From: Cryobacterium sinapicolor
Lineage (GTDB): Bacteria; Actinomycetota; Actinomycetes; Actinomycetales; Microbacteriaceae
DNA length: 54,331 bases
Assembly: GCF_004403465.1 (NCBI RefSeq)
Contig: NZ_SOGQ01000087.1
Span: forward strand, 313 to 54,643
Direction: 5' to 3'
Part shown: positions 26,635 through 34,203 of the stretch, piece by piece
Numbering within the stretch: the first letter of the stretch is position 1
How the letters are laid out: every line of letters begins with the position of its first letter
Translations under genes and position numbers: made by a program
Notes under the pieces: model-generated
What the model saw: only the letters and a program-made list of their open reading frames with translations
What the model was told of the DNA's origin: nothing
Database searches by the model: none

Positions 26635-26979
26635 GTGGACCTCACCCTCCTCCGGCATTTCATCGCCGTCGCCGAGGAATTGCATTTCCCGCGCGCCGCG
26701 ATGAACCTCAATGTCTCCACCCCCAAGCTGCGCTCCTCGATCGCGAAACTCGAGGCCAACCTCGGCGTCGTGCTGATCGACCGCACCACGGAGACCACCC
26801 GGCTGACCGCGGCGGGCAACCTGTTTCTGACGGATGCCCGCACCGAGCTGGCCGCGGCGGACGAACCCTGGAAGCCGCCGCTCCCCGCCGGCGGCAAGGC
26901 CAAGGCCGCCAAGGGCAAGGGCCGCGCGCCCGAGGTCAAGGGCCAGCCGCGTCCGGGGAAGCGCCGCCAGGGTCGCTAG
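26635..26979 (+). CDS. Short LysR-type helix-turn-helix protein with basic tail
   Basis: A 114-residue protein. Residues 1-65 (VDLTLLRHFIAVAEELHFPRAA, then a recognition-helix region, then TRLTAAGNLFLTDART) match the winged HTH of LysR regulators. The effector-binding domain is absent; it is replaced by a Pro/Lys/Gly/Arg tail (KAKAAKGKGRAPEVKG and so on) reminiscent of nucleoid-associated proteins. The GTG start at 26635 has AAGAAAGG upstream. It is divergent from the glycine operon. It could be a naturally short DNA-binding protein or a truncated regulator; the clean stop and shared N-terminus favour the former. Confidence 0.75.
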   Translation: MDLTLLRHFIAVAEELHFPRAAMNLNVSTPKLRSSIAKLEANLGVVLIDRTTETTRLTAAGNLFLTDARTELAAADEPWKPPLPAGGKAKAAKGKGRAPEVKGQPRPGKRRQGR

Positions 26980-27001
26980 CCCGCACGCTCGCCCTCGGCA
27001 T

Positions 27002-28255
27002 TTAGAGTCCGGGCAGACGCCCCGTGTCCACTGGTCGATCGTCGCCGACCACGTCGACCAAGGCCCGTCGCCAGGCCGAAAAGCTGGCCACCGAGCCGCT
27101 GTGCGGCGCCACCAGCCACGGCCACGGATGCAGTTCGGCCGCCCCCTCCGCGTAGCGGGTGAAGCTGGGCACCGGCGCGAACGTGACCGCTGCGTCGAGA
27201 CCCGGAACGATCACTCGCGGGTCGCCCAGGTGCACGATCACCTCGCGGCGCCGGGCCAGGTCCTGCAGGGTCTCCACCGTGAAGATCAGTCTTTTGCTCG
27301 AGAGCCGCAGCCGGGCCAGGGCCGGCTCGTCGAAGACGAAGACGGCCGGAAGCTCGGGATGCGCGCGGAGGGCCGGATCGGCGTCACCAAGGGAGTCCAC
27401 CGTCAACAGCACCGACCGGGCAGCGCGGCGCCGCAGAACGCTGGCGGGTCCGCTGGTGGCGGACAGGTGCGGATCGTGCGTGAGGTTTCCCGGAGCATCC
27501 GTCACCCGCGGCGGTGCGGAATCCGCCGGGAACTGTTCGATCGGACAGGACCGGGCGAGCGGGCAGGCCCGGCAGAGCTGGGGGGCCCGTTTCTCCACCT
27601 GCCAACGGGCGAAGCCGTAGGGAGCGCCGGTGCCGGCGCCCACGGTCCACTGCCAGCCGAGCAGGTTGGCCGCACGGGAGCCGTCGAGTAGGTGCCGATA
27701 AAACACTTCCTGGCCGGCATGCCAACCGGCGCCGGACCGGACCGTGTACTGCGAAGCCAGCCACATCCGCGTCTGGTTCACCAGCCAGCCGTCGGTTTCC
27801 AACTCCGACAGGACCGAATCGACGCAGTGCATGCGTCGCGGCCAGGCCTCGGGTTCGAATTCGCCGTCCCAGGGTGCCGCGAAACGCAGGTTCCGGTGCA
27901 GGGCGACACCCACCCGCGCATAAAGATGCCGGGCGTACTCCTGCCAGAGCAACTCGTCCCGGAATTTTCGGGCGTCCCGGGCCGGTCCATCCGCCACGTG
28001 CTGCCACACCCGCCGCAGCGGCAGGAGGGAATGCCGAATGTACGGCGAGAGCCGGGATGCCCCGCGGGCGGTTTCCGGCAGCACCTGACTGCGCCTGGCC
28101 GCGTATCCCGAGACCGAGAAACCGGCCAGGGCACGGTCGGCGCTGGTCTGGCCGCCCCGGATATCGGGACTCGCCCGCACCTCGTCGTCGACCAAGTGGT
28201 TCAGGTGGCGGCGCACGATGGCATCCGCGGTTCCGTCGTCCAGGGGGATGAGCAC
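27002..28255 (-). CDS. Cryptochrome/photolyase-like flavoprotein with reversed domain order
   Basis: A 417-residue protein. The first about 225 residues match the FAD-binding helical domain of photolyases: SRLSPYIRHSLLPLRRVW, RDELLWQEYARHLYARVG, DGWLVNQTRMWLASQY and NLLGWQWTVGAG. A CRACPLARSC cysteine motif (CxxCx5C) follows. Only then, about residues 275-390, comes a segment resembling the alpha/beta photolyase domain (SVLLTVDSLGDADPALR, AVFVFDEP, RLIFTVETLQDLARR, VIVHLGDP). Normal photolyases have the opposite order. It lies downstream of the rhodopsin gene on the same strand, separated by a terminator. DNA-repair or light-sensing function is inferred. Confidence 0.75.
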   Translation of the reverse strand: MLIPLDDGTADAIVRRHLNHLVDDEVRASPDIRGGQTSADRALAGFSVSGYAARRSQVLPETARGASRLSPYIRHSLLPLRRVWQHVADGPARDARKFRDELLWQEYARHLYARVGVALHRNLRFAAPWDGEFEPEAWPRRMHCVDSVLSELETDGWLVNQTRMWLASQYTVRSGAGWHAGQEVFYRHLLDGSRAANLLGWQWTVGAGTGAPYGFARWQVEKRAPQLCRACPLARSCPIEQFPADSAPPRVTDAPGNLTHDPHLSATSGPASVLRRRAARSVLLTVDSLGDADPALRAHPELPAVFVFDEPALARLRLSSKRLIFTVETLQDLARRREVIVHLGDPRVIVPGLDAAVTFAPVPSFTRYAEGAAELHPWPWLVAPHSGSVASFSAWRRALVDVVGDDRPVDTGRLPGL

Positions 28256-28298
28256 ACCTGATTTTAGACTCTGCCTGACAGTGACCGGACAGTGAAAA

Positions 28299-28347
28299 CG
28301 GGCCTGGGCCGGTAGCGATCACAAGGATCACGACCGGCCCAGGCCCG
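28299..28347 (-). terminator. Rho-independent terminator of the rhodopsin gene
   Basis: CGGGCCTGGGCCGGT (28299-28313) pairs perfectly with 28333-28347, and TTTT follows in the minus direction. It separates the rhodopsin gene from the photolyase-like gene, which begins 44 bp further on. Confidence 0.85.
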
Positions 28348-28375
28348 GTGGCTGCGAGCAGGACGCCGAGTAGGC

Positions 28376-29215
28376 CTAGTTCCGGCGAGCGTTCGTGCTG
28401 GAGATCATCTCGTCGGCCTCATCGACAGACAGCTCGAGGCGGGCGAACGCCGGGTCGTCCGCGAACGACTTCATCCGCGCGATCTTGTAGATGATCAGGC
28501 CGTAGAGGGCCTTGGCAAGGATGTCGGCGATGGAGTAGCCGACCTGCTTGCCGACCCAGGCATCCGAGCCGTCGATGCCGAGCATGGGCAGCAGGTAGGC
28601 GATCGGGTAGACGCCCCAGGTCAGCAGCAGCAGCAGGCGCAGCTGGCTGATCGTGCGGCGGACACTCGCGGGCTGGCGGTCGAGAGACTTGGTCAGTTCG
28701 ACGAACAGCACGTAGAGGATGTACGCGAACGGGATGGTCGAGAGCAGACCGAAGATGCCACGCACAGCGTTATCGCCGCTGAGCTCACCGGGGTAACCGA
28801 GGATGATCATCAGCGCCGATGCCGGGATGAGCCGGTAGAGGAGGCTGGTCTGGACCTTGCGGGCCAGGGCGAGAACCGCGATCAGTTCGAGCAGGAGCAG
28901 GGGAACGGTGAGCAGCCAGTCAACGTAGCGGTAGCCCTCGTTGAAGGATGCCCCGGCGACCTGCACATAGTCGCCCGCACCACCGATGGCTTCGGTTACG
29001 AAGGCCGCCTTGAAGGAGTCGAAGATGCGGAAATAGTGATAGGCGGCAATCGCACACACAATGGCCGCGACAGTCATCGCCTGCCGGTAGCGCGGGAGGA
29101 TCCGCTTGAGGGAAACGATGATGAAGATCGCCGTGAAGAGCTGTGAAGCGATGACGAGCGAAAACACGTTGTACACGGTGTCGTATTGAATTTGAGTGAG
29201 GGAATCAGGAATCAC
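28376..29215 (-). CDS. Actinorhodopsin/xanthorhodopsin-like light-driven proton pump
   Basis: A 279-residue seven-helix microbial rhodopsin. Helix C reads YRYVDWLLTVPLLLLE and gives the DTE motif (Asp99, Thr103, Glu110) of outward proton pumps. Lys235 in SIADILAKALYGLIIY is the retinal Schiff-base lysine. Leu107, equivalent to proteorhodopsin position 105, predicts green absorption. His60 in YHYFRIF is the counter-ion partner seen in xanthorhodopsins. Gly156 aligns with bacteriorhodopsin Trp138, the gap that lets a carotenoid antenna dock. The GTG start has GGAGGA upstream. No retinal or carotenoid genes occur in the window. Confidence 0.93.
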   Translation of the reverse strand: MIPDSLTQIQYDTVYNVFSLVIASQLFTAIFIIVSLKRILPRYRQAMTVAAIVCAIAAYHYFRIFDSFKAAFVTEAIGGAGDYVQVAGASFNEGYRYVDWLLTVPLLLLELIAVLALARKVQTSLLYRLIPASALMIILGYPGELSGDNAVRGIFGLLSTIPFAYILYVLFVELTKSLDRQPASVRRTISQLRLLLLLTWGVYPIAYLLPMLGIDGSDAWVGKQVGYSIADILAKALYGLIIYKIARMKSFADDPAFARLELSVDEADEMISSTNARRN

Positions 29216-29496
29216 TTTTTATCCTCCGGATGAGCGAAAAAGCACAGGGGAATTTCACAGGAATAGCAGCGGACGTGCCTTGCTGTGTTGCTTGACTATT
29301 CAGGTTCCGAATTGCCTGTTCGGTTGCTTACTAGGAAATTAGTACGAGTTCCCTGAGTCTTAGCAGGGAGTATCCACACCGATCAGACAGTGAATTCGCG
29401 GCCGCCCGGCTGGGTGCGGCTGGCCGGCCTGTCTCACTCGAATTCACCCCCGTTCGTGGGCGGGAAGCACCGGGCCAACCGCAATAACTTCTGGGC
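29216..29496. other. Divergent intergenic region between the rhodopsin gene and the 29497 gene
   Basis: A 281-bp region without a gene and noticeably richer in A+T than its surroundings (for example 29310-29360). It carries the rhodopsin ribosome-binding site, an imperfect inverted repeat (CCCTG near 29352, CAGGG near 29363), and a -10-like TAACTT (29485-29490) 6 nt before the rightward ATG. It probably contains both promoters; no -35 could be assigned confidently. Confidence 0.4.
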
Positions 29497-29901
29497 ATGC
29501 GCGAAACCTCGGATGCCCTGATGAACCTGGCTCTGTTCGCCATCGACCATGCGACCAGTTCCGTGGTTCCCCGAGGCGGCCCGTTGATTCCGTTCGCGGT
29601 GATCGAAAAGGACGGCGATCGCGACCTTCACCGGTTCGAAGTCGGCCGACTCGAAGCGATGGTGGCCGCCGGCCGGCACTTCGTGCGCGAGCAGAACGAC
29701 CTCGATCGGGTCGCGTTCGCCTGGGACGGCTACCTCAGCCTCGACGGCGAGCGCTCGGACGCGGTGTTCGTCGAGGCGTCCGACGCGCACGCCCCGTCGA
29801 GTGTGATCCTCGCCCAGTGCTACGCCACCAGGGGCCGTTTCCACACGCGCACGTTCGCGGTCGGCCAGCCCGTGCACATGGGCACCGGGAACCTGTTCTG
29901 A
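29497..29901 (+). CDS. Uncharacterised 134-residue soluble protein
   Basis: A protein with no family that could be recognised from the sequence. It has no signal peptide or membrane helix and shows alternating alpha/beta-like segments (LIPFAVIEKDGDRDLHRFE, VAFAWDGYLSLDGERSDAVFVEA, CYATRGRFHTRTFAVG), with a short C-terminal VHMGTGNLF. Codon use resembles neighbouring genes and the start is supported by TAACTT exactly 6 nt before the ATG, implying a leaderless mRNA. It is divergent from the rhodopsin gene. Any link to light is speculative. Confidence 0.7.
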   Translation: MRETSDALMNLALFAIDHATSSVVPRGGPLIPFAVIEKDGDRDLHRFEVGRLEAMVAAGRHFVREQNDLDRVAFAWDGYLSLDGERSDAVFVEASDAHAPSSVILAQCYATRGRFHTRTFAVGQPVHMGTGNLF

Positions 29902-30080
29902 GTCGGCCTCGAGTTGCCCGGGGCCCGGACGCGGCGTCACGGTCTCGAGCGGCACGTCAGCCGGCTTGTGCACTTTGAACCGCCCGCCTTGTTGCGGTGT
30001 TCCGGCTCCTCGAGAAAATCGCAAGTCTGCTCGCTGTACTGGGGACCCACTGCACGCTCCTTGGCGTGGTCGGCGGCACG

Positions 30081-30473
30081 CTATCCGCGAGCACCGGCCT
30101 GCTTGGCCACCCGACGAAGGAACAGCAGCGGCAAGGTCACGGTCGCGAGGGCCGTGACCAGCCACACCACCAGGGTGGCCAGAATCCAGTTCTGCCAGCC
30201 GGTGATGACCAGCCCGTTGGCGACGACGGATGCGATCAGTAGCGCCACGAATGTCGACACCAGCCCGACCCCGCCCAGGAATGCCGGCGCGTTGCGTGCG
30301 GTCAGTTTCATGATGAAGGGCGACAGGATGCTCTGCGCAGCGGCGAAGACCAGCACGGTGACGACGAAGCCCTGCCAGGTGAGGGTGAAGTCCTCGAGTA
30401 CCAGCGACGCCACCCACAGGCCGATCGCGGCGGAGCCGAGGAAGATGGCCGTGCGAATCAGCAGACGCACCAT
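30081..30473 (-). CDS. Four-helix small membrane protein (phage-holin superfamily IV-like)
   Basis: About 130 residues with four hydrophobic helices (LIRTAIFLGSAAIGLWVASL, FVVTVLVFAAAQSILSPF, FLGGVGLVSTFVALLIASVV, WILATLVVWLVTALATVTL) and a basic C-terminus RRVAKQAGARG. The pattern matches the mycobacterial/actinobacterial 4-TMS phage holin superfamily IV proteins, which are chromosomal and of unknown role. The ATG at 30473 follows the upstream gene's stop by 2 bp, so they are co-transcribed. The 180 bp to its right (29902-30080) hold no convincing gene. Confidence 0.65.
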   Translation of the reverse strand: MVRLLIRTAIFLGSAAIGLWVASLVLEDFTLTWQGFVVTVLVFAAAQSILSPFIMKLTARNAPAFLGGVGLVSTFVALLIASVVANGLVITGWQNWILATLVVWLVTALATVTLPLLFLRRVAKQAGARG

Positions 30474-30475
30474 GG

Positions 30476-31051
30476 CTACTCCTTCTCGGATCTCGCCGCG
30501 GCCTTCGCCGCGCGTTTGGTTTCCCGCACCCGGGCCAACGATTCGGGGTCGACGATGTCGGCGACGGATCGGAACGAGCCGTCCTCGCCGTAGGGAGCGG
30601 ATGCCTCGCGCCAACCCGGCGCGGTGAGGCCTTGCCGCTTGCCGAGCAGGGCCAGGAAGATCTTCGCCTTCTGCTCGCCGAACCCCGGGAGCGCTTTCAG
30701 GCGCCGCAGGATCTCGGCGCCGTCCGGGGAGCCGGTCGTCCACAGGGCGGAGGCGGCGCCGCTCCAGTCGGTGGCGATGACGCCCGCGAGGGTCTGCGTG
30801 CGCGCGGCCATCGACCCCGGATAGCGGTGCACGGCCGGCGTGGCCCGGAAGACCTCAACGAACGCGTCGGCGTCGAAGGCGGCGATGGTCGCCGGGTCGA
30901 GCGTACCGATCCGGTCGCGGATCTTGGCCGGCCCGGCGAACGCGGTCTCCATCGCGATCTGCTGGTCCAGCAGCATCCCGAGGAGGAGCGCGAAGGGGTC
31001 GTCGCTGAGCAGGGCGTCGGCGGCGGTATCGCCGGTGAGGTTCAGCATCAT
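30476..31051 (-). CDS. HhH-GPD-type base-excision repair protein
   Basis: A 191-residue protein with DDPFALLLGMLLDQQIAMETAF at the N-terminus and a helix-hairpin-helix region LKALPGFGEQKAKIFLALLG, matching the small actinobacterial HhH-GPD DNA glycosylase-like family. There are no iron-sulfur cysteines. A catalytic Asp could be the one in ATDWSG or SVADIVD, but this is not certain. The ATG at 31051 lies 6 nt from CACAAT, so it may be leaderless; the next codon is also ATG. It is divergent by 53 bp from the RNA ligase-like gene. Confidence 0.85.
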   Translation of the reverse strand: MMLNLTGDTAADALLSDDPFALLLGMLLDQQIAMETAFAGPAKIRDRIGTLDPATIAAFDADAFVEVFRATPAVHRYPGSMAARTQTLAGVIATDWSGAASALWTTGSPDGAEILRRLKALPGFGEQKAKIFLALLGKRQGLTAPGWREASAPYGEDGSFRSVADIVDPESLARVRETKRAAKAAARSEKE

Positions 31052-31104
31052 GCGCCCATTGTGTCACCGGCGGCGCACCCGCGGGACTCCCCTAGAATCG
31101 GCGC

Positions 31105-31590
31105 ATGTCCCGCCTCGTCGTCGTCCTCCCGCTCACGCCCCTGCGCACCGGAGACAGCTTCCCGGTGGCGGACTGGCCGCTGCACATCACCGTTCTGCCG
31201 CCTTTTCACACGGATGCTGCGGCATCCGTCATCGCCGGTGTCATCGCGGTCACGGCGGTCGGCCGCACCGCCCGGACGGCAGTCGCGGGCGCCGACGCGC
31301 TGTTCGGGCGGCGCGAGGACGTTCCGGTGACGCTCGTCGCCGAGAACCCGGGCCTGACCGAGCTGCACCGGGCACTGGTCGACGCCGTTCGGCCGTTCGC
31401 GTCCTCCCCGGATGAACCCGCGTTCACGGGTCCCGGCTTCCGGGCCCACATCACGATCAAGAACGGCGTCCGCGTGCACGAGGGTGAGGCGCTCACCCTC
31501 ACCCAGATCGCCCTGGTGGACATGGCGCCCCGCGCGGCGGCGGGCGGCCGCACGGTGCTCGCCACGTTCCCCCTGCCGGCTCCGAGCTGA
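31105..31590 (+). CDS. 2'-5' RNA ligase/cyclic phosphodiesterase (2H) family protein
   Basis: A 161-residue protein with two HxT motifs, HITVLPPF near residue 29 and HITIKNG near residue 115, the catalytic pair of the 2H phosphoesterase superfamily (LigT/ThpR). It could hydrolyse cyclic phosphates or act on tRNA ends. The start is preceded by TAGAAT and 6 nt, a likely leaderless promoter. It is the last ordinary gene before the accessory array. Confidence 0.8.
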   Translation: MSRLVVVLPLTPLRTGDSFPVADWPLHITVLPPFHTDAAASVIAGVIAVTAVGRTARTAVAGADALFGRREDVPVTLVAENPGLTELHRALVDAVRPFASSPDEPAFTGPGFRAHITIKNGVRVHEGEALTLTQIALVDMAPRAAAGGRTVLATFPLPAPS

Positions 31591-31642
31591 GAGCTGTCGT
31601 CCCGGCGCAGAGGATTGCGCGCCGGGTTCGACAGCACCGGTC

Positions 31643-31690
31643 CAGTTCGAGAGGCATGCCGCTCGAACTCGACCGCGAGTGTCGAACTCG
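31643..31690. repeat. Flanking repeat E, left copy
   Basis: This 48-bp segment matches 35750-35797 at 37 of 48 positions and in the same orientation, sharing TCGAACTCGACCG exactly. It lies just outside the left end of the lipoprotein array. The stretch 31591-31937 contains no other recognisable feature. Confidence 0.6.
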
Positions 31691-31937
31691 ATGCCCGTCC
31701 CCCGCGAGGGCCCACCGCTACGTCAGGGCCGGCCACAAGAGAGGCAACGTGGTGCTGCGCGTCCCGTCCGGTTGAGCGGCAGGCGTCGCCGGTTTCATTT
31801 CCTTGCCCTTTCCTCCAGGGGCCCGATGCCTGAGCCCGCTCCGAAAGCGTCGAGCGCACCGAACGCGCCTCTGAAACCACTGGGCGCCGACACGAACAGG
31901 GGCAGGCTTGGGCAGGAACTACGCGGGCGGGACCCGG

Positions 31938-31966
31938 CTACACGTTGAAGCGGAACTTCACCACAT
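31938..31966 (-). pseudogene. ychF 3'-end fossil 1
   Basis: The 29 bp share 26 positions with the true ychF 3' end (35853-35881), including ACGTTGAAGCGGAACT and the TAG stop complement. Read leftwards it encodes a degenerate version of the ychF terminal VVEFRFNV. Similarity stops abruptly about 29 bp in, where TTCCG and CCGAAAG follow instead of ychF codons. It precedes lipoprotein gene 1. Confidence 0.75.
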
Positions 31967-32068
31967 TCCGTTACCGAAAGACATGGCCCCGCCTGCGAGG
32001 GCCGCCGCCACGTAATCTGTGCAACGATGTCCCGACAGCAGTCAGATCCAGGCGACATCGGGGGAAGT

Positions 32069-32842
32069 GTGACCGTTCACGACGTCTCAGGTAAGTTCGG
32101 CAAAACGCTGGCAGTACTGTTTCTGGTTGCGGGTCTGTTTCTGACCGGATGTTCCGGACCGCCGGATCCCGTCCTCGGCGGCAAAAGCCCGACGGCAACA
32201 TCAACGGCGCCGCCGAAGGCGCCAGCAACGGCAACGCCGGACCCTATTGAAGCGACGCGTCCGTCAACTCCGGCCCCTGTGACGGACCTCCTCATCACTG
32301 CGACATCGCTCGAACTTCGAGATGCGTCCGGCACGTCTCTGTCCACGTTCGATTATTTTCAGCCTGCCAGCGAGTTGGTTGCCGGCCTGTCCACGGCTTT
32401 CGGAAGCGCACCGATCTCAGAACGCTACGAGGGCGGCAGCGAAGTGCCTCCGGGAACCGGGTACATCTGGAGCAATATCCTGCCCGCAGACCCTAAGTCG
32501 CCTGGTCCAGAGGGCGATTTCGTCCTCATGGACGGTGTGCCAAGCGGGACGTCACCACATGAACCGAACACCTGGGTCAAAGTTTCCTCGTCCACCGTGA
32601 AAGGTGTTCACATCAGCACCGTCGACGGTATCTCTGTTGGAGATGACGCCGCAGAGATCGCGGCACGATACCCAGACACCGCAAACCCACAAGGCAGCAG
32701 ACTTGACGTTTTCGTTGGTCACGTGCCGCTCCCACCCATGGATTCCCTGTCAGAACTGACGTTTTCAGTCTGGCTCCTCGCCGCCGATCCACTCGGTCCG
32801 ATCACCGAGTTCCGCTCCCCCTCGCCGAACTGGGGCGGGTGA
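32069..32842 (+). CDS. Lipoprotein paralogue 1 of the ychF-adjacent array
   Basis: About 257 residues. The signal peptide and lipobox are LAVLFLVAGLFLTGCSG, followed by a Pro/Thr/Ala linker. The globular part (TSLELRDASGTSLSTFDYF, then PASELVAGLSTAFGSAPI, then VHISTVDGISVGDDAAEIAA) closely matches the other two array proteins. The family is unrecognised by name; similar secreted proteins of unknown function occur in Microbacteriaceae. GTG at 32069 is chosen because GGGGGAA directly precedes it in the same relative place as the ATG of paralogues 2 and 3. The role is unknown; it is presumed surface-anchored. Confidence 0.85.
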   Translation: MTVHDVSGKFGKTLAVLFLVAGLFLTGCSGPPDPVLGGKSPTATSTAPPKAPATATPDPIEATRPSTPAPVTDLLITATSLELRDASGTSLSTFDYFQPASELVAGLSTAFGSAPISERYEGGSEVPPGTGYIWSNILPADPKSPGPEGDFVLMDGVPSGTSPHEPNTWVKVSSSTVKGVHISTVDGISVGDDAAEIAARYPDTANPQGSRLDVFVGHVPLPPMDSLSELTFSVWLLAADPLGPITEFRSPSPNWGG

Positions 32843-32850
32843 GGCCCGGG

Positions 32851-32956
32851 TAGAGGAACTCACCCACGAGATCAGGGCGACTGTTGCCGGAACGGACAAC
32901 TGTGCCCCGCGCACCGGCCAGAATTGTCCGAATCGGCGACAATTGCGCCCGGCACA
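32851..32956. repeat. Array block B, copy 1
   Basis: About 105 bp, beginning CTCACCCACGAGATCAGGG, is closely similar to 34092-34197. It contains the inverted repeat CGGACAA/TTGTCCG around a GC-rich loop plus the motif GTTGCCGGAACGGACAACTG. It ends about 11 bp before a ychF fossil and follows the stop of lipoprotein 1. Confidence 0.75.
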
Positions 32957-32967
32957 GCGAAGCGAAG

Positions 32968-32996
32968 CTACACGTTGAAGCGGAACTCCACCACGT
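32968..32996 (-). pseudogene. ychF 3'-end fossil 2
   Basis: Identical to the ychF 3' end at 28 of 29 positions; read leftwards it still encodes VVEFRFNV and a TAG stop. It diverges beyond position 32996 into TCCGGAACCAAAG, which matches fossils 1 and 4 but not ychF. Confidence 0.85.
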
Positions 32997-33116
32997 TCCG
33001 GAACCAAAGAGCGTGACCTTGAGACGGCAACACCAACCCACTCCTGAGGAATATCTGATCGTCTGTGTAACGATGTACCGAGGGCGCTATGCGTCCGATG
33101 ACTCTGGGGGAAAACC

Positions 33117-33863
33117 ATGGCCGATCACGGCGTGTCTGGTGTGGGCGCAGTCCTCTCAGCCCTGCTCCTCGCTTTTGGCGCGGTGCTGCTGACCGGCTGT
33201 TCTGGTCCAGCAGTTCCCATCCCCCGCACTCCCGGCCCGACGGCAATGCCCACGGCGGCACCGACACCAACTCAATCGGTGTCGCCGCCCGATCCATCCG
33301 AAGTGACGGACATCTTCCTCAGTGCGACGTCGATCGAGCTGCGGGATGCATCGGGCAATGCCCTGTCCACATTCGACTATTTCCAGCCCGCCAGCGAGTT
33401 GGTCCCTGCACTTTCGTTGGCCCTGGGCAGCGCGCCAATATTCGATACCTTGGGCGACGAGCGGCATCCGAAAATCACCTACTCCTGGGGCGATTTTGTC
33501 GTGCAGGATTGGGATCGGGATTGGGATAGCCCGAATGCACCTCGTTGCCCGAACACCACTTTCGCAGTGTCAGCCGAGACCGTGAACGGGGTCCACATCG
33601 GCACAGTCGACGGAATCGCCGTCGGAGACAACGCCGCTGAACTTGAAGCCCAGTATCCCGATTCCTCGTGGAACATCTCTTCGCTTGGCCAGCCCACGGA
33701 TGACCCGCTCCAGCTCCGCATCGTCGTGGGTCATGTTTCACTTCCACCCTGCACGCCATCATCAGACCGACAAGACCGCACATTGTCAGTGGTCCTCATC
33801 GCCGACGATCCACTCGGTCCGATCACCCACTTCTATGTCCCCTCGGTGGATTCAGGCGCCTGA
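33117..33863 (+). CDS. Lipoprotein paralogue 2 of the ychF-adjacent array
   Basis: A 248-residue lipoprotein with lipobox AVLLTGCSG and a Pro/Thr linker. The core (TSIELRDASGNALSTFDYF, PASELVPALSLALGSAPI, VNGVHIGTVDGIAVGDNAAE) aligns with paralogues 1 and 3. It differs by extra acidic and Cys-containing segments (NAPRCPNTTF and LPPCTPSS), so a disulfide is possible. GGGGGAAAA precedes the ATG. It is the middle gene of the array and points the same way as the others. The function is unknown. Confidence 0.85.
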   Translation: MADHGVSGVGAVLSALLLAFGAVLLTGCSGPAVPIPRTPGPTAMPTAAPTPTQSVSPPDPSEVTDIFLSATSIELRDASGNALSTFDYFQPASELVPALSLALGSAPIFDTLGDERHPKITYSWGDFVVQDWDRDWDSPNAPRCPNTTFAVSAETVNGVHIGTVDGIAVGDNAAELEAQYPDSSWNISSLGQPTDDPLQLRIVVGHVSLPPCTPSSDRQDRTLSVVLIADDPLGPITHFYVPSVDSGA

Positions 33864-33952
33864 GCCGCCACACACCCCGTGAAAGGGTCTGCCCAACCCC
33901 GCCGGCTGCTGCGCCTATCGCGAGAGTCGTCCCGGGTCTATGAGACTGCGGG

Positions 33953-33981
33953 CTCCACGTTGAAGCGGAACTGCGCCAGCT
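33953..33981 (-). pseudogene. ychF 3'-end fossil 3 (degraded unit without a lipoprotein gene)
   Basis: The central ACGTTGAAGCGGAACT is intact, but only 23 of 29 positions match ychF overall. The downstream 110 bp (to about 34090) faintly resemble the leader of lipoprotein 2 (AAGAGGAGGTAAATC region), yet no lipoprotein reading frame follows before the next block B. It looks like a unit that has lost its gene. Confidence 0.6.
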
Positions 33982-34091
33982 GACCGGGAAGTGCATGACG
34001 CGAAAATAGGCCGTCCAGCCGGCCAAGAGGAGGTAAATCACACCTGAGCGAGACGGAAACTCTGCTGCCGCATGCGGGCCCGCAGTCCACG

Positions 34092-34197
34092 AGAGAGGTG
34101 CTCACCCACGAGATCAGGGTAGTTGTTGCCGGAACGGACAACTGCTGCCGGTGCGCCAGCCACAATTGTCCGAAACAGGAACAGTTGCAGCCGGGAC
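34092..34197. repeat. Array block B, copy 2
   Basis: It shares CTCACCCACGAGATCAGGG, GTTGCCGGAACGGACAACTG and AATTGTCCGAA with copy 1 at 32851, and likewise sits directly before a ychF fossil. The inverted repeat CGGACAA/TTGTCCG is retained, while the loop sequence differs. Confidence 0.75.
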
Positions 34198-34203
34198 TAC
34201 GAG

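Noticed and set aside
29902..30045. Small minus-strand frame with GTG start after AGGAG, about 37 codons
   Set aside because: No recognisable product, low-complexity composition, and it would lie at a convergent 3' junction; it could not be supported.
32968..33297. 109-codon minus-strand frame ending VVEFRFNV
   Set aside because: Only the last eight codons are the ychF fossil; the rest is the antisense of lipoprotein 2 and its leader.
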